Shown here in pieces: positions 18,991 to 28,887 of a stretch of 51,101 nt of DNA; the stretch's first letter is position 1, and each line of letters begins with the position of its first letter. Source of the stretch: Guyparkeria sp. (GTDB taxonomy: Bacteria > Pseudomonadota > Gammaproteobacteria > Halothiobacillales > Halothiobacillaceae). The position numbers and the translations under genes are program-made. The stretch spans positions 1 to 51,101 of the forward strand of contig JAGXGL010000040.1 in assembly GCA_024636755.1 (NCBI GenBank), in the 5' to 3' direction. The notes beneath the pieces are model-generated. The model saw only the letters and a program-made list of their open reading frames with translations. It made no database searches and was not told where the DNA came from.

Positions 18991-19024
18991 AAAGGGGCGC
19001 CGGGCAATGTGCCGTCTGCCCGGC
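18986..19024 (-). terminator. candidate terminator after bepA
   Basis: Perfect 8-bp stem gccgggca/tgcccggc (18999-19006, 19017-19024) followed on the reverse strand by gcccctttt. It lies 51 bp past the bepA stop. The T run is short, so efficiency is uncertain. Confidence 0.5.
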
Positions 19025-19074
19025 CCGTGATGGCAGGCTCGGTGCCGTGCTCTTTCTGCAAAAACCCGACTGTT

Positions 19075-20475
19075 TTACTCATCTGTTTGGCCGGCGCGCC
19101 GCTCGATCTCCTGCAGGGTCGATTCGATGCGCGCCTGGGCGCGCGGGTTGTTGGCGGTGTAGGTGTAGGCCGTCTCCAGTTCCTGGTGGGCGGCCACCAG
19201 GTTGTCCTTGAGCAGGAAATAGCGGCCGAGTTGTTCGTGATGTTCGAGCGGGCGATTGGCGGCGCTGGCCGCACGGGAGAGTGTCAGCGCGGCCTCGGCG
19301 TCCCTGGGGCGGTTTTCGACAGCCTGCCGCGCGGTCCGGTAGGCCGTTTTGGTATCGCCGCGATCGAGCATCCAGTCGACTTCGACGCGGAGCAGGGTGG
19401 TGTCACCGGGGTAGAGCGAGATCAGATCCGCGAGGACACGGTCGGCCTCTCGCGTTTGTCCGGTGTCGTTCAGCGCCCGTGCCAGTGGCAGGGCGTACCA
19501 GCGGTTGCCCGGTTGTCCGCGGTAGAGCGGGCGCAGCTTCTCGACGGCCTGCTCGTGTTTGCCCTCGCGCCGGGCGGCAATGGCCTGGCGATAGATTTCG
19601 CCTCGCCCGTCCAGGGAGAGCCCGCTACGGCCGCTGAGTGCCGCCAGCCGCGCACGGGCGAGCTGAAATGATTCGCTGTCGGTGGCGCCAAAGCGGTCAT
19701 TGTTGAGCCCGGCAAGCCGGTCTCGGATCGCGCTGATGCGCTCGCTGTTCATCGGGTGGGTGCGCAGGAATTCGAACTGTCGCCCGGGAGCGGCGCCGGC
19801 CCGTCGCTGTAGCGTCTCGAAGAAGCTGGCCATGCCGCGCGGATCGATATCGGCCCGGCGCAGGGTGTCGATGGCAATTCGGTCGGCTTCGCGCTCATGC
19901 ATGCGGGTGTAGTTGATTGCATTCTGCGCCGCCCCGGCGATGCCTGCCGTCGCGACGGCGGCGCCGAGTTGGGGGTCGATGGCGCCCAGCAGGATACCGG
20001 CGATAAAACCGGCGACGGCGGTCATGCTGTTGCCGGTCTGGGCGGCGACCATCTGGGCGATGTGCCGCTGGGTGGCGTGCGCGATTTCGTGGGCGACCAC
20101 GCCGGCCAGTTCGCTTTCGTTCTCCGCGGCGAGCATCAAGCCGGAGAATATGGCGATGTATCCCCCCGGCACGGTAAAGGCGTTGATCGTCGGGTTGTCG
20201 ATGATGACCAGCTGGGGGGCGAAGCGCGTGCCTGAGGCGGAGGACATCAGGCGGATGCCGAGGTCGTTAAGGTAGGAATCGAGTAGGGGGTCCTCGATCA
20301 CGGCCCCGCGGGCGCGCAACTTCGCGAAAACCTCCGCGCCGATCTGGCGTTCTTCGGCGGGCGAGAGCACGGTGTCGACCGGGTTGCCCAGTTCCGGTAG
20401 CTGGGCGTTGGCGCGACCGGGCAGGCTGGTGAGCAGTAAGGCGATCAACAGCAGGTTGAAGAGGTGTCGAGTCAT
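19075..20475 (-). CDS. bepA: BepA-like periplasmic M48 metalloprotease with TPR repeats
   Basis: Periplasmic zinc protease/chaperone that in E. coli assists or degrades outer-membrane protein LptD on the BAM complex. Signal peptide at residues 1-24 (LLLIALLLTSLPGRANA). M48 zinc motif HEIAH followed by EREAD as third ligand; a glycine-rich hydrophobic stretch between them; TPR-like repeats from about residue 270 to the end. 466 aa. The ATG at 20475 gives the signal peptide; longer in-frame extensions do not look like protein. Divergent from rhodanese-tusA, an adjacency also known in pseudomonads. Confidence 0.92.
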   Translation of the reverse strand: MTRHLFNLLLIALLLTSLPGRANAQLPELGNPVDTVLSPAEERQIGAEVFAKLRARGAVIEDPLLDSYLNDLGIRLMSSASGTRFAPQLVIIDNPTINAFTVPGGYIAIFSGLMLAAENESELAGVVAHEIAHATQRHIAQMVAAQTGNSMTAVAGFIAGILLGAIDPQLGAAVATAGIAGAAQNAINYTRMHEREADRIAIDTLRRADIDPRGMASFFETLQRRAGAAPGRQFEFLRTHPMNSERISAIRDRLAGLNNDRFGATDSESFQLARARLAALSGRSGLSLDGRGEIYRQAIAARREGKHEQAVEKLRPLYRGQPGNRWYALPLARALNDTGQTREADRVLADLISLYPGDTTLLRVEVDWMLDRGDTKTAYRTARQAVENRPRDAEAALTLSRAASAANRPLEHHEQLGRYFLLKDNLVAAHQELETAYTYTANNPRAQARIESTLQEIERRAGQTDE

Positions 20476-20795
20476 GGGTTTCGTGTGGTGCTTCCCGTGG
20501 TTGATGCTTTTTCGTTTGCGCTTGGATCGAATGCCCTGGTGCGGGTTTCCGAGCGGGAGGAAGGCTCTCTGCCCGGCGTGAATGCGGCGGGGCCCGCGCG
20601 GGGCCAATGTGCTGGTTTTCCGTGTCATGTTAACGGGCCGTTCCGCCTTCTTGCGCGGTAACGCCGCCGAGGAGCCCCTGGGCGGCCGTGCTCCGACTGG
20701 CATTTCAATCAGCTCATGGGGTTGTTGATGGACGCGGTGCGACATAGGCCGCTAAACTGCCGCGCATTCCTACGTGAACCGGTCTGGAGACGATT
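20476..20795. other. 320-bp divergent intergenic region, no gene seen
   Basis: Holds the upstream regions of bepA (reverse) and the rhodanese gene (forward). No convincing small gene or strong promoter was recognised. A weak -10-like taaact lies near 20752. GC-rich tracts such as ggggcccgcgcggggcc can form hairpins. Confidence 0.5.
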
Positions 20796-21116
20796 ATGGC
20801 AGCCTACGAAAGTATCAGTGCCGATGAGTTGAATGCGCGCCTTGGCGAGGTCGCCCTGTTCGACGTGCGCGGCCCGGCCGAAACGGGGCGCGGCGTGATC
20901 GAGGGGGCTGCCCTGGTGCCGCTGCATCTGGTGCCGATGAACGTGGATCGTTTCCGTGGCGATCGAGACGTGGTCATCTACTGCCACAGCGGTGCCCGCT
21001 CGGCGCAGGCCTGCCAGTTCCTGGCGGGCCAGGGTGTCGACCGACTCTTCAATCTTGAAGGGGGAGTGATGTATTGGGCGGGTTCGGGCCTGCCGCTGGT
21101 GGCGCCGGAGCAGTAG
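20796..21116 (+). CDS. single-domain rhodanese
   Basis: 106-residue cytoplasmic rhodanese (no signal peptide). The active-site loop is CHSGARS preceded by VVIYC, and the N-terminal LFDVRGPAE matches the usual D-R-E region. The catalytic cysteine is present, so it should carry persulfide sulfur. It sits 71 bp before tusA, suggesting sulfur transfer between the two, as in the rhd-tusA modules of sulfur oxidisers; dsrE2, the third usual member, is not here. Confidence 0.92.
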   Translation: MAAYESISADELNARLGEVALFDVRGPAETGRGVIEGAALVPLHLVPMNVDRFRGDRDVVIYCHSGARSAQACQFLAGQGVDRLFNLEGGVMYWAGSGLPLVAPEQ

Positions 21117-21187
21117 GCATTGTCTTGTTTGCTTGAGCGCATTGGTTGCCCGGGCCCGTTTTATGATTGCCGCCGGAGGGAGTGTCG

Positions 21188-21424
21188 ATGAATGAACAGG
21201 CGCCGATCGAGGTGGACGCCCGGGGGCTGTCGTGCCCCATGCCGTTGCTCAAGGCGCGCAAGGCGCTGGCGACGGCAGCGACCGGGCAGCGGATCGTGGT
21301 GCGGGCCACGGATCGCGGTGCGGAGAGTGATTTTCGTGCCTACTGCGAGCGCGCTGGCCACGAGTTGGTGGGGCTCGAGTGGCAGGGAGACGAGTTGCGA
21401 GTCGAGTTGATCCGCGGCGAGTAG
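21188..21424 (+). CDS. tusA: TusA-family sulfur carrier protein
   Basis: 78-residue sulfur carrier with the signature VDARGLSCPMPLLKARKAL, in which the CPMP cysteine accepts persulfide. The ATG at 21188 has ggaggg immediately upstream at 21175-21180. In sulfur oxidisers TusA relays cytoplasmic sulfur to sHdr or Dsr systems; in others it serves tRNA thiolation. The rhodanese neighbour supports a sulfur-relay role. Which pathway is served cannot be decided here. Confidence 0.93.
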   Translation: MNEQAPIEVDARGLSCPMPLLKARKALATAATGQRIVVRATDRGAESDFRAYCERAGHELVGLEWQGDELRVELIRGE

Positions 21425-21623
21425 TTCCGTCGGAATGGTTCGGCGGTTTTCGAGGGGGCCCAAGGATGGGGATGCATGGTCGTTGTGTTGTGAGCGGGCG
21501 TCGGTGCGGTTAGTGATGGCGCTGGCCGGGGCTAGGCGTTCGCGGGGGTTCTGACGTATTGTCGGGCTCGTCAATGACAACAACTAACGACATAACGAAT
21601 TTGACACAAGGGAGTGATAAGCC

Positions 21624-22571
21624 ATGGGGAATGCCCACCCGATTCGCCTGCTGCTGGCAGGCGCCTTCATGTTTGGCCTGCTGTTCTCCGGACTGGTCCG
21701 GGCCGAATTTCAACCATTCATCGAGGGAACCGCGCTGCCGGGGGATGTCGAGGCATCTGCGGAGACGGCGCGCGAGAAGCTGGCCGCTGAGGGTTTCGAG
21801 TTGGTGGGTGATTACGCGCCCACCGACGGCGTGCATATCCTGGTCGTGACCAACGATGTCTTGCTCGACACGGCGGCGCGCAGTCCGCGAGGGGGCTACG
21901 GCGCGGTCCTGAGCGTAGCGCTCGAGCAAACCGACAGCGGCACGCGCGTCTCCTACCAGCATCCGCAGTATGTGGCGCACGGCTACCGTCTGGAATCGGA
22001 CAACGAGCCCGTCTTTCAGGCGATGGCGGGGGCACTGGGGGCCACCGGCTATTTCGGCGCCGAACCCATCTCCAGTACCAACTTGCGCACCTACCAGTAC
22101 GCGTTTGGGCTCGAGACCTTCGAAGACCCAATCGATCTCGGCGGGTTTGACTCCTTTGATGCCGCCGATCGGCAGATCGCCAGTCGTGCCGATAACGGCG
22201 AACTAGGCACGGAGCTGGTCTACCGTGTGCGCATTCCGGGGCGCGACCAGGTGGTCTACGGCGTGGGCATGCACACCGACGATCCGAATGCGAACGGGGC
22301 GGCGCTGGTGCAGGCGGTCGATCATGATGCGCCTCGCGGTTATGCGTTCCTGCCCTACCCGGTGCTGCTGGATGGCACCGGCGCGGAAACGCTCAGTCTG
22401 CGTTTTCGCATGGCGTTGTTCTTCCCCGATCTGCCCATGATGGGCGGTGATGCCTCGTTCTTTAAGCTGCGCAAGGCGCCCGATGCCGTCAACCAGCTGA
22501 TGCTTGGGGTCGTCGATGGCGAGATCGAGCAGGAAGAGCGGAGCGCGGGCGGTGGCTTCGGCTCCTTCTGA
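21624..22571 (+). CDS. exported protein of unknown function
   Basis: 315 residues with a clear Sec signal peptide (IRLLLAGAFMFGLLFSGLVRA), no lipobox and no cysteine in the mature part, so predicted soluble periplasmic. The first 90 mature residues (AREKLAAEGFELVGDY, then HILVVTND) faintly recall DUF302 domains. The remainder includes a beta-rich segment with HPQYVAHGY and LPYPVLLDG; the C-terminus is Gly/Phe-rich (GGGFGSF). A ribosome site gggag lies 10 bp upstream. It follows tusA by 199 bp. I do not recognise a defined family. Confidence 0.7.
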   Translation: MGNAHPIRLLLAGAFMFGLLFSGLVRAEFQPFIEGTALPGDVEASAETAREKLAAEGFELVGDYAPTDGVHILVVTNDVLLDTAARSPRGGYGAVLSVALEQTDSGTRVSYQHPQYVAHGYRLESDNEPVFQAMAGALGATGYFGAEPISSTNLRTYQYAFGLETFEDPIDLGGFDSFDAADRQIASRADNGELGTELVYRVRIPGRDQVVYGVGMHTDDPNANGAALVQAVDHDAPRGYAFLPYPVLLDGTGAETLSLRFRMALFFPDLPMMGGDASFFKLRKAPDAVNQLMLGVVDGEIEQEERSAGGGFGSF

Positions 22572-22963
22572 TCCTTGCCGGCGATCGGCGGATGCCGCTC
22601 GCCGTGGGTGCCTGCATTGCCCCCAAAGTGGTGAAATCTGTCCAATAACACGTTATATTGGCAGGTCTACGATTGAGACCGCCGGGCCCTAACGGGCGCA
22701 TCCGCGGTTGATGGCAGCCTGCTCGGCCGGCGATGATCTCGCCGCCCGGGCGGGCTGCCGTCGTCATGGGTTGCGTTGATCGCGTTGTACTCTTTGCTTT
22801 CGAGCAAACTCAATGAGAAGTGGATGACCATCCGGGGCACGCCCCGGATGCGGGGACGGTTGCCCCGAAATTCGGACGTTTGCTCCGGTGGTTCGTCCGC
22901 CGTCGAGTCGATCGTCAAGTCATTAAGTCAGTGAAACGCGCATGTTTCGAGGTGAGTACTCTC
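22572..22963 (+). promoter_or_regulatory. ilv operon leader with candidate promoter, operator and hairpins
   Basis: A candidate promoter is GTGAAA (22631-22636), 17-bp spacer, TATATT (22654-22659). It overlaps an imperfect palindrome ccaata...tattgg at 22642-22661, a possible operator. A perfect 10-bp stem, catccggggc/gccccggatg, stands at 22829-22850, followed by a weaker cgggg/ccccg stem at 22851-22871. No T run follows, so these are not standard terminators. A 16-codon ORF (22766-22816) ends just before the hairpins but is only modestly rich in Val/Leu. Confidence 0.4.
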
Positions 22964-24664
22964 GTGGAATTGTCCGGCGGTGAAATCCTGGTCGAGTGCC
23001 TCAAGGCGGAAGGGGTCGATACGGTCTTCGGCTACCCCGGTGGGGCGGTCCTTCACATTTACGATGCCCTGTTCCAGCAGAAACAGGTGCAGCACGTGCT
23101 CGTGCGCCACGAGCAGGGCGCGGTCCACATGGCCGACGGCTTTGCTCGGGCCACCGGCAAGCCCGGCGTCGTGCTGGTGACTTCCGGCCCGGGGGCCACC
23201 AACGCGGTCACCGGTATCGCCACCGCGCACATGGATTCGATTCCGCTGGTGGTGTTCACCGGCCAGGTGCATAGCGCACTGATCGGCAACGACGCCTTCC
23301 AGGAGGTCGACAACGTCGGCATCACCCGTCCCTGCGTGAAGCACAACTTCATGGTCAAGGACGTGCGTGACATGGCCGAGACCATCAAGAAGGCCTTCTA
23401 CGTGGCGACCACCGGTCGCCCGGGCCCGGTCGTGGTCGACATCCCCAAGGATGTCACCGACCCGAAGGTCAAGGTGCCGTTCGAGTACCCGGAAAAGGTC
23501 GCGATGCGCTCCTACCAGCCCACCGAGAAGGGGCATTCCGGGCAGATCCGCAAGGCGGTCGACCTGATCGTCAACGCCGAGCGCCCGATGATCTACACCG
23601 GCGGCGGCGTCATTCTCGGCCGTGCGGCCGATGAGCTGACTCACTTCACGCGCAAGCTCGGCTACCCGATCACGCAGACGCTGATGGGCTTGGGTGCCTA
23701 CCCGGCGAGCGACAAGCAGCATCTGGGCATGCTCGGCATGCACGGCACCTACGAGGCGAACATGGGTATGCATCATTGCGATGTCCTGATCGCCATCGGC
23801 GCGCGTTTCGATGACCGCGTCACGGGTGATCTGTCCAAGTTCTGCCCGTACGCCAAGATCGTCCACGTCGACATCGACCCGTCCTCGATCTCCAAGAACG
23901 TGATCGTCGACGTGCCGATCGTCGGCGCGGTCAAGTCGGTACTCACCGAGATGATCGAGCTGATCAACCAGGCCGGCGGAGCGAAGAAAACCAAGGAGCT
24001 CGAGACCTGGTGGGACCAGATCGAGCAGTGGCGCGGCATGAAATGCCTCGACTACAAGTGGTCCGACGACATCATCAAGCCGCAGTACGTCGTCCAGAAG
24101 CTGTGGGAGGTCACCGGCGGTGATGCCTTCGTCACCTCCGACGTCGGCCAGCACCAGATGTGGGCCGCGCAGTACTACGGCTTCAACAAGCCGCACCGCT
24201 GGATCAACTCCGGCGGGCTGGGCACGATGGGCTTCGGCCTGCCGGCAGCGCTGGGCGCCAAGTGGGCCTTCCCCGACGAGGAGGTTGCCTGCGTGACCGG
24301 CGAGGGCAGCATCCAGATGTGCAGTCAGGAGCTGTCCACTGCGCTGCAGTACCAGCTGCCGATCAAGATCGTCAGCCTCAACAACGGCTACCTCGGCATG
24401 GTCCGTCAGTGGCAGGAGTTCTTCTACTCCGGTCGCTACGCCATGAGCTACATGGAATCCCTGCCGGATTTCGTCAAGCTGGCCGAGTCCTACGGGCACG
24501 TCGGCATGCGCATCGAGAAGCCCTCCGACGTCGAGGGCGCACTACGGGAGGCGTTCGCCATGAAGGACCGCCTGGTCTTCATGGACTTCCAGACCGATCC
24601 GGAAGAGAACGTCTACCCGATGGTTCCCGCCGGTGCGGGCCTCAACGAAATGATCCTGCTGTGA
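22964..24664 (+). CDS. ilvB: acetolactate synthase, large (catalytic) subunit
   Basis: ThDP enzyme that condenses pyruvate with pyruvate or 2-oxobutyrate, the first common step to valine, leucine and isoleucine. N-terminal GYPGGAVLHIYDAL, catalytic glutamate in RHEQGAVHMA, GPGATNAVTGIA, the ThDP motif TGEGSIQM...SLNN and RQWQEFFY are visible. The GTG at 22964 (VELSGGE) is chosen because it gives the normal N-terminus and a gaggtg site nine bases upstream; the frame is open further up without family resemblance. 566 aa. Begins the ilvB-ilvN-ilvC-pssA run. Confidence 0.96.
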   Translation: MELSGGEILVECLKAEGVDTVFGYPGGAVLHIYDALFQQKQVQHVLVRHEQGAVHMADGFARATGKPGVVLVTSGPGATNAVTGIATAHMDSIPLVVFTGQVHSALIGNDAFQEVDNVGITRPCVKHNFMVKDVRDMAETIKKAFYVATTGRPGPVVVDIPKDVTDPKVKVPFEYPEKVAMRSYQPTEKGHSGQIRKAVDLIVNAERPMIYTGGGVILGRAADELTHFTRKLGYPITQTLMGLGAYPASDKQHLGMLGMHGTYEANMGMHHCDVLIAIGARFDDRVTGDLSKFCPYAKIVHVDIDPSSISKNVIVDVPIVGAVKSVLTEMIELINQAGGAKKTKELETWWDQIEQWRGMKCLDYKWSDDIIKPQYVVQKLWEVTGGDAFVTSDVGQHQMWAAQYYGFNKPHRWINSGGLGTMGFGLPAALGAKWAFPDEEVACVTGEGSIQMCSQELSTALQYQLPIKIVSLNNGYLGMVRQWQEFFYSGRYAMSYMESLPDFVKLAESYGHVGMRIEKPSDVEGALREAFAMKDRLVFMDFQTDPEENVYPMVPAGAGLNEMILL

Positions 24665-24676
24665 GGGCGGCCTGAC

Positions 24677-25177
24677 ATGCGACATATCATCTCGATCCTG
24701 ATGGAAAACGAGGCCGGCGCGCTCTCGCGGGTGGCCGGTCTGTTCTCGGCACGTGGCTACAACATCGAATCACTCTGCGTGGCGCCGACCCACGACGAAT
24801 CCCTGTCGCGCCTGACGCTGGTCACCAGCGGCGACGAGCAGGTGATCGAACAGATCGTCAAGCAGCTCAACAAGCTGATCGACGTGGTCAAGGTCCAGGA
24901 CATGGCCGACACCGCGCACATCGAGCGCGAGTTGATGCTGGTCAAGCTGCAGGCCTTCGATGGCGTGCGCGAGGAGGTCTACCGGCTGGCCGACATCTTC
25001 CGTGGCCAGATCATCGACGTGACCGAGTCCAGCTACACCGTCCAGCTGGTCGGCCCGGGCAGCAAGCTCGATGCCTTCATCGATGCGCTCGGCTCGACCC
25101 CGGTGGTCGAGATCGTGCGCTCGGGTGCGCTGGGCATCTCGCGCGGGCCGCGCGGGATGCTGGTGCCCGAGGTCTGA
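24677..25177 (+). CDS. ilvN: acetolactate synthase, small regulatory subunit
   Basis: Regulatory subunit that confers valine feedback on the large subunit. 166 residues: an ACT domain at the start (HIISILMENEAGALSRVAGLFSARGYNIESL) and the C-terminal ALS small-subunit domain. Full length in the IlvH style. It begins 12 bp after ilvB. Confidence 0.97.
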   Translation: MRHIISILMENEAGALSRVAGLFSARGYNIESLCVAPTHDESLSRLTLVTSGDEQVIEQIVKQLNKLIDVVKVQDMADTAHIERELMLVKLQAFDGVREEVYRLADIFRGQIIDVTESSYTVQLVGPGSKLDAFIDALGSTPVVEIVRSGALGISRGPRGMLVPEV

Positions 25178-26251
<1,074 letters not shown>

Positions 26252-26293
26252 TTGCGGGGCGATCGGACGAGACAATCCCGGGAGGGGCAGAAC

Positions 26294-27073
26294 ATGGATC
26301 ACGAGACGCAGACCGAGCAGCAACCGGCCGACCGGCAGGAAGAGCGTCGGCGGCGCAAGGCGATCTACCTTCTGCCCAACCTGTTCACGACCGGCGCCCT
26401 GTTCGCCGGTTTTTTCGCGATTGTAATGGCCGTTCAGGACAACTTCGTCCCGGCGGCCATCGCCGTTTTTATCGCCATGCTGCTCGACGGCCTGGACGGG
26501 CGCGTGGCGCGGATGACCGGCACCGAGTCGGAGTTCGGTATCCAGTACGACTCGCTCTCCGACGTGGTCTCCTTCGGCATTGCCCCGGCCCTGATCATCT
26601 ACCTCTGGAGCCTGCAGGGGATGGGCGATCGCTGGGGCATGCTCGGCGCGTTCGTCTTCGCCGCGGCGGCGGCGATTCGTCTGGCGCGTTTCAACGTGCA
26701 GGTGGAGACGGTCGACAAGGGCTACTTCGTGGGGCTGGCGTCGCCGGCGGCCGCGGCGGTGTTGATGGGTATGGTGTGGTTCTTCGAGTCCCACGACATC
26801 CCGTTCCAGGTGCAGCAGGGCTGGGTCTGGGTGATCACTATCACCACCGGCCTGTTGATGGTGTCGAGCTTCCCGTACTTCAGTGGCAAGCGGCTCTCAC
26901 CGCGTCTGCGGTTATCGTTTCTCAGCCTGCCGATCGCGATCATCGTGTTCGTGCTGGCCCTGTGGGATTTCGCCCTGACGCTCTGGGTGCTGGCGAGTGC
27001 CTATGCGCTTTCGGCACCGTTGTGGACGCTCTCGCGCGGATTGCGGCGGCGCCTGAAACGCTCGATGTCTTGA
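26294..27073 (+). CDS. pssA: CDP-diacylglycerol-serine O-phosphatidyltransferase
   Basis: Membrane enzyme making phosphatidylserine, precursor of phosphatidylethanolamine. CDP-alcohol phosphotransferase motif is visible as DGLDGRVARMTG...FGIQYDSLSD at about residues 65-95, with six to eight hydrophobic segments. Bacillus/proteobacterial type II PssA of 259 aa. The ATG at 26294 has ggagg at 26281-26285; it follows ilvC by 42 bp. Location between ilvC and leuA is a conserved order in several gammaproteobacteria. Confidence 0.94.
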   Translation: MDHETQTEQQPADRQEERRRRKAIYLLPNLFTTGALFAGFFAIVMAVQDNFVPAAIAVFIAMLLDGLDGRVARMTGTESEFGIQYDSLSDVVSFGIAPALIIYLWSLQGMGDRWGMLGAFVFAAAAAIRLARFNVQVETVDKGYFVGLASPAAAAVLMGMVWFFESHDIPFQVQQGWVWVITITTGLLMVSSFPYFSGKRLSPRLRLSFLSLPIAIIVFVLALWDFALTLWVLASAYALSAPLWTLSRGLRRRLKRSMS

Positions 27074-27104
27074 ATCAGAACGCCTCGGTCGTTAACTTGG
27101 CAAG

Positions 27105-27218
27105 ATGAGCAGTCGTTTTCGCGCAGCCCGTTGTTCCCCCCCGACCACCGTCCCGGTGGTCGGGCTGCGCGTCGTCTGCTCGTCGCTGCTGCTGCGACTG
27201 CCCCGCTGGGGCGATTGA
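27105..27218 (+). CDS. candidate leucine-rich leader peptide before leuA
   Basis: A 37-codon ORF beginning MSSRFRAARC and ending CSSLLLRLPRWGD. It has four Leu codons within five near the end (ctg ctg ctg cga ctg, about 27186-27200), as expected of a leucine attenuation leader, and stands 100 bp before leuA. The ribosome site is weak (ttggcaag), and overlapping hairpins lie within the ORF rather than clearly after it. Could be chance in GC-rich DNA. Confidence 0.35.
   Translation: MSSRFRAARCSPPTTVPVVGLRVVCSSLLLRLPRWGD
27120..27171 (+). promoter_or_regulatory. overlapping hairpins upstream of leuA
   Basis: Outer arms 27120-27130 and 27161-27171 are perfectly complementary (11 bp). An alternative 10-bp stem, cccgaccacc with ggtggtcggg (27140-27149, 27155-27164), shares the cggg of the outer right arm, so the two full-length pairings compete. 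No T run follows. It may act as a pssA terminator or part of leuA leader control. Confidence 0.4.
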
Positions 27219-27320
27219 GATGATGCCTGGCGAGGCGACCCACGCGACCACCGACCAGATACCGACTAGATAAAGAACGTCCGACGGGAGAACCCGGCGG
27301 CGACACCTGAGGTTTTTGCC

Positions 27321-28868
27321 ATGAGCAGCAGTGACTCCTTGATCATCTTCGACACCACGCTTCGCGACGGTGAGCAGAGCCCGGGCGCGTCGATGACGCG
27401 TGACGAGAAGCTGCGCATCGCCCGTCAGCTCGAGCGACTGGGCGTGGACGTGATCGAGGCCGGCTTTGCCGCGGCGAGCGAGGGCGATTTCAACGCCATT
27501 CGCACCATCGCCGAACACGTCGAACACTCCACCATCTGCTCGCTGGCACGTGCCGGCGAGAAAGATGTCCGTCGCGCTGGCGAGGCGGTGTCCCCGGCAC
27601 CGCGGCGGCGTATCCACACCTTTATCGCCACCAGCCCGATCCACATGGAGAAAAAGCTCCGCATGACGCCGGACGAGGTGGTCGGGCATGCGGTAAAGGC
27701 GATCAAGATCGCGCGCGAGTACACCGATGACGTCGAGTTCTCGGCCGAGGACGCGGTGCGCTCGGAGATGGACTTCCTGGTGCGTGTGTTCGAGGCGGCG
27801 ATCGAGGCCGGCGCGACCACGCTCAACGTGCCGGACACGGTCGGTTACGCCACGCCGGACCAGTGGGCCGAGCAGATGGCGACCCTGATCGAGCGGGTCA
27901 ACGGCTCGGAGCAGGTGGTCTGGTCGACGCACTGCCACAATGACCTCGGGCTGGCCGTCGCCAACTCACTGGCCGCGGTGCGCTCGGGATTCCGCCAGGT
28001 CGAATGCACCATCAATGGTCTGGGCGAGCGGGCCGGTAATGCCGCGCTCGAGGAAGTGGTCATGGCCACCCGCACCCGACCGGATATTTACGGCGTGTCG
28101 ACCCGCATCGATGCCACCCAGATCGTGCCGACCTCCAAGCTGGTCTCCACGATCACCGGTTACCCGGTGCAGCCGAACAAGGCGATCGTCGGGGCGAACG
28201 CCTTCGCCCACGAGTCCGGCATCCACCAGGACGGCGTGCTCAAGCACCGCGAGACCTACGAGATCATGCGGGCCGAGGACGTCGGTTGGTCGACCAATCG
28301 CCTGTCGCTGGGCAAGCTTTCCGGGCGCAATGCCTTCAAGAGCCGCCTGAAGGATCTGGGTGTCGAACTGGAAAGCGAGGAGGCACTCAACGATGCCTTC
28401 CGTCGCTTCAAGGAACTGGCCGACAAGAAACGCGAGATCTTCGACGAGGACATCCAGGCGTTGGTCTCGGAGGTCTATGACGAGCAGGAAGAGGCCTTCC
28501 GCCTGGTTGCGCTGCACGTCTGCTCGGAGACCGGCGAGACGCCGGAGGCGACCATCACCGCCTCGATCCGCGGCGAGGAAATGACCGCCACGGCCACCGG
28601 GGCCGGCCCGGTCGACGCCGCGCTGGCCGCGATCGAGAAGATCGTCGCCTCGGGCGCCAACCTGCAGCTCTACTCGGTGAACAACATCACCAGCGGCACC
28701 GACGCGCAGGGCGAGGTCAATGTGCGCCTGGAACGTGCCGGGCGGATCGTCACCGGTCAGGGGGCGGACACGGATATCGTGATCGCCTCGGCGAAGGCCT
28801 ACCTCAATGCCATCGAGCGCCTCGAGCATCCGCCCAAGCGTGCGCACCCGCAGATGGGTGACGTGTGA
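27321..28868 (+). CDS. leuA: 2-isopropylmalate synthase
   Basis: First committed enzyme of leucine synthesis. HMGL-like TIM barrel with [15 protein letters not shown] at the N-terminus, metal-binding [27 protein letters not shown] and [13 protein letters not shown]. The C-terminal LeuA dimer/regulatory domain (about residues 395-505) is present, so leucine feedback is expected. 515 aa is usual. Starts 247 bp after pssA with the leader elements described above. Confidence 0.98.
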   Translation: MSSSDSLIIFDTTLRDGEQSPGASMTRDEKLRIARQLERLGVDVIEAGFAAASEGDFNAIRTIAEHVEHSTICSLARAGEKDVRRAGEAVSPAPRRRIHTFIATSPIHMEKKLRMTPDEVVGHAVKAIKIAREYTDDVEFSAEDAVRSEMDFLVRVFEAAIEAGATTLNVPDTVGYATPDQWAEQMATLIERVNGSEQVVWSTHCHNDLGLAVANSLAAVRSGFRQVECTINGLGERAGNAALEEVVMATRTRPDIYGVSTRIDATQIVPTSKLVSTITGYPVQPNKAIVGANAFAHESGIHQDGVLKHRETYEIMRAEDVGWSTNRLSLGKLSGRNAFKSRLKDLGVELESEEALNDAFRRFKELADKKREIFDEDIQALVSEVYDEQEEAFRLVALHVCSETGETPEATITASIRGEEMTATATGAGPVDAALAAIEKIVASGANLQLYSVNNITSGTDAQGEVNVRLERAGRIVTGQGADTDIVIASAKAYLNAIERLEHPPKRAHPQMGDV

Positions 28869-28887
28869 CTCGGGGACTCGTCTAGGC

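Noticed and set aside
22766-22816. 16-codon ORF in the ilv leader as an attenuation peptide
   Set aside because: It has only three Val and one Leu, no clear ribosome site and no terminator-type hairpin follows. Kept only as a note in the leader entry.
22928-24499. 523-codon open frame on the reverse strand across ilvB
   Set aside because: Shadow of ilvB; low-complexity Val/Asp/Gly-rich composition typical of antisense frames and no recognisable domain.
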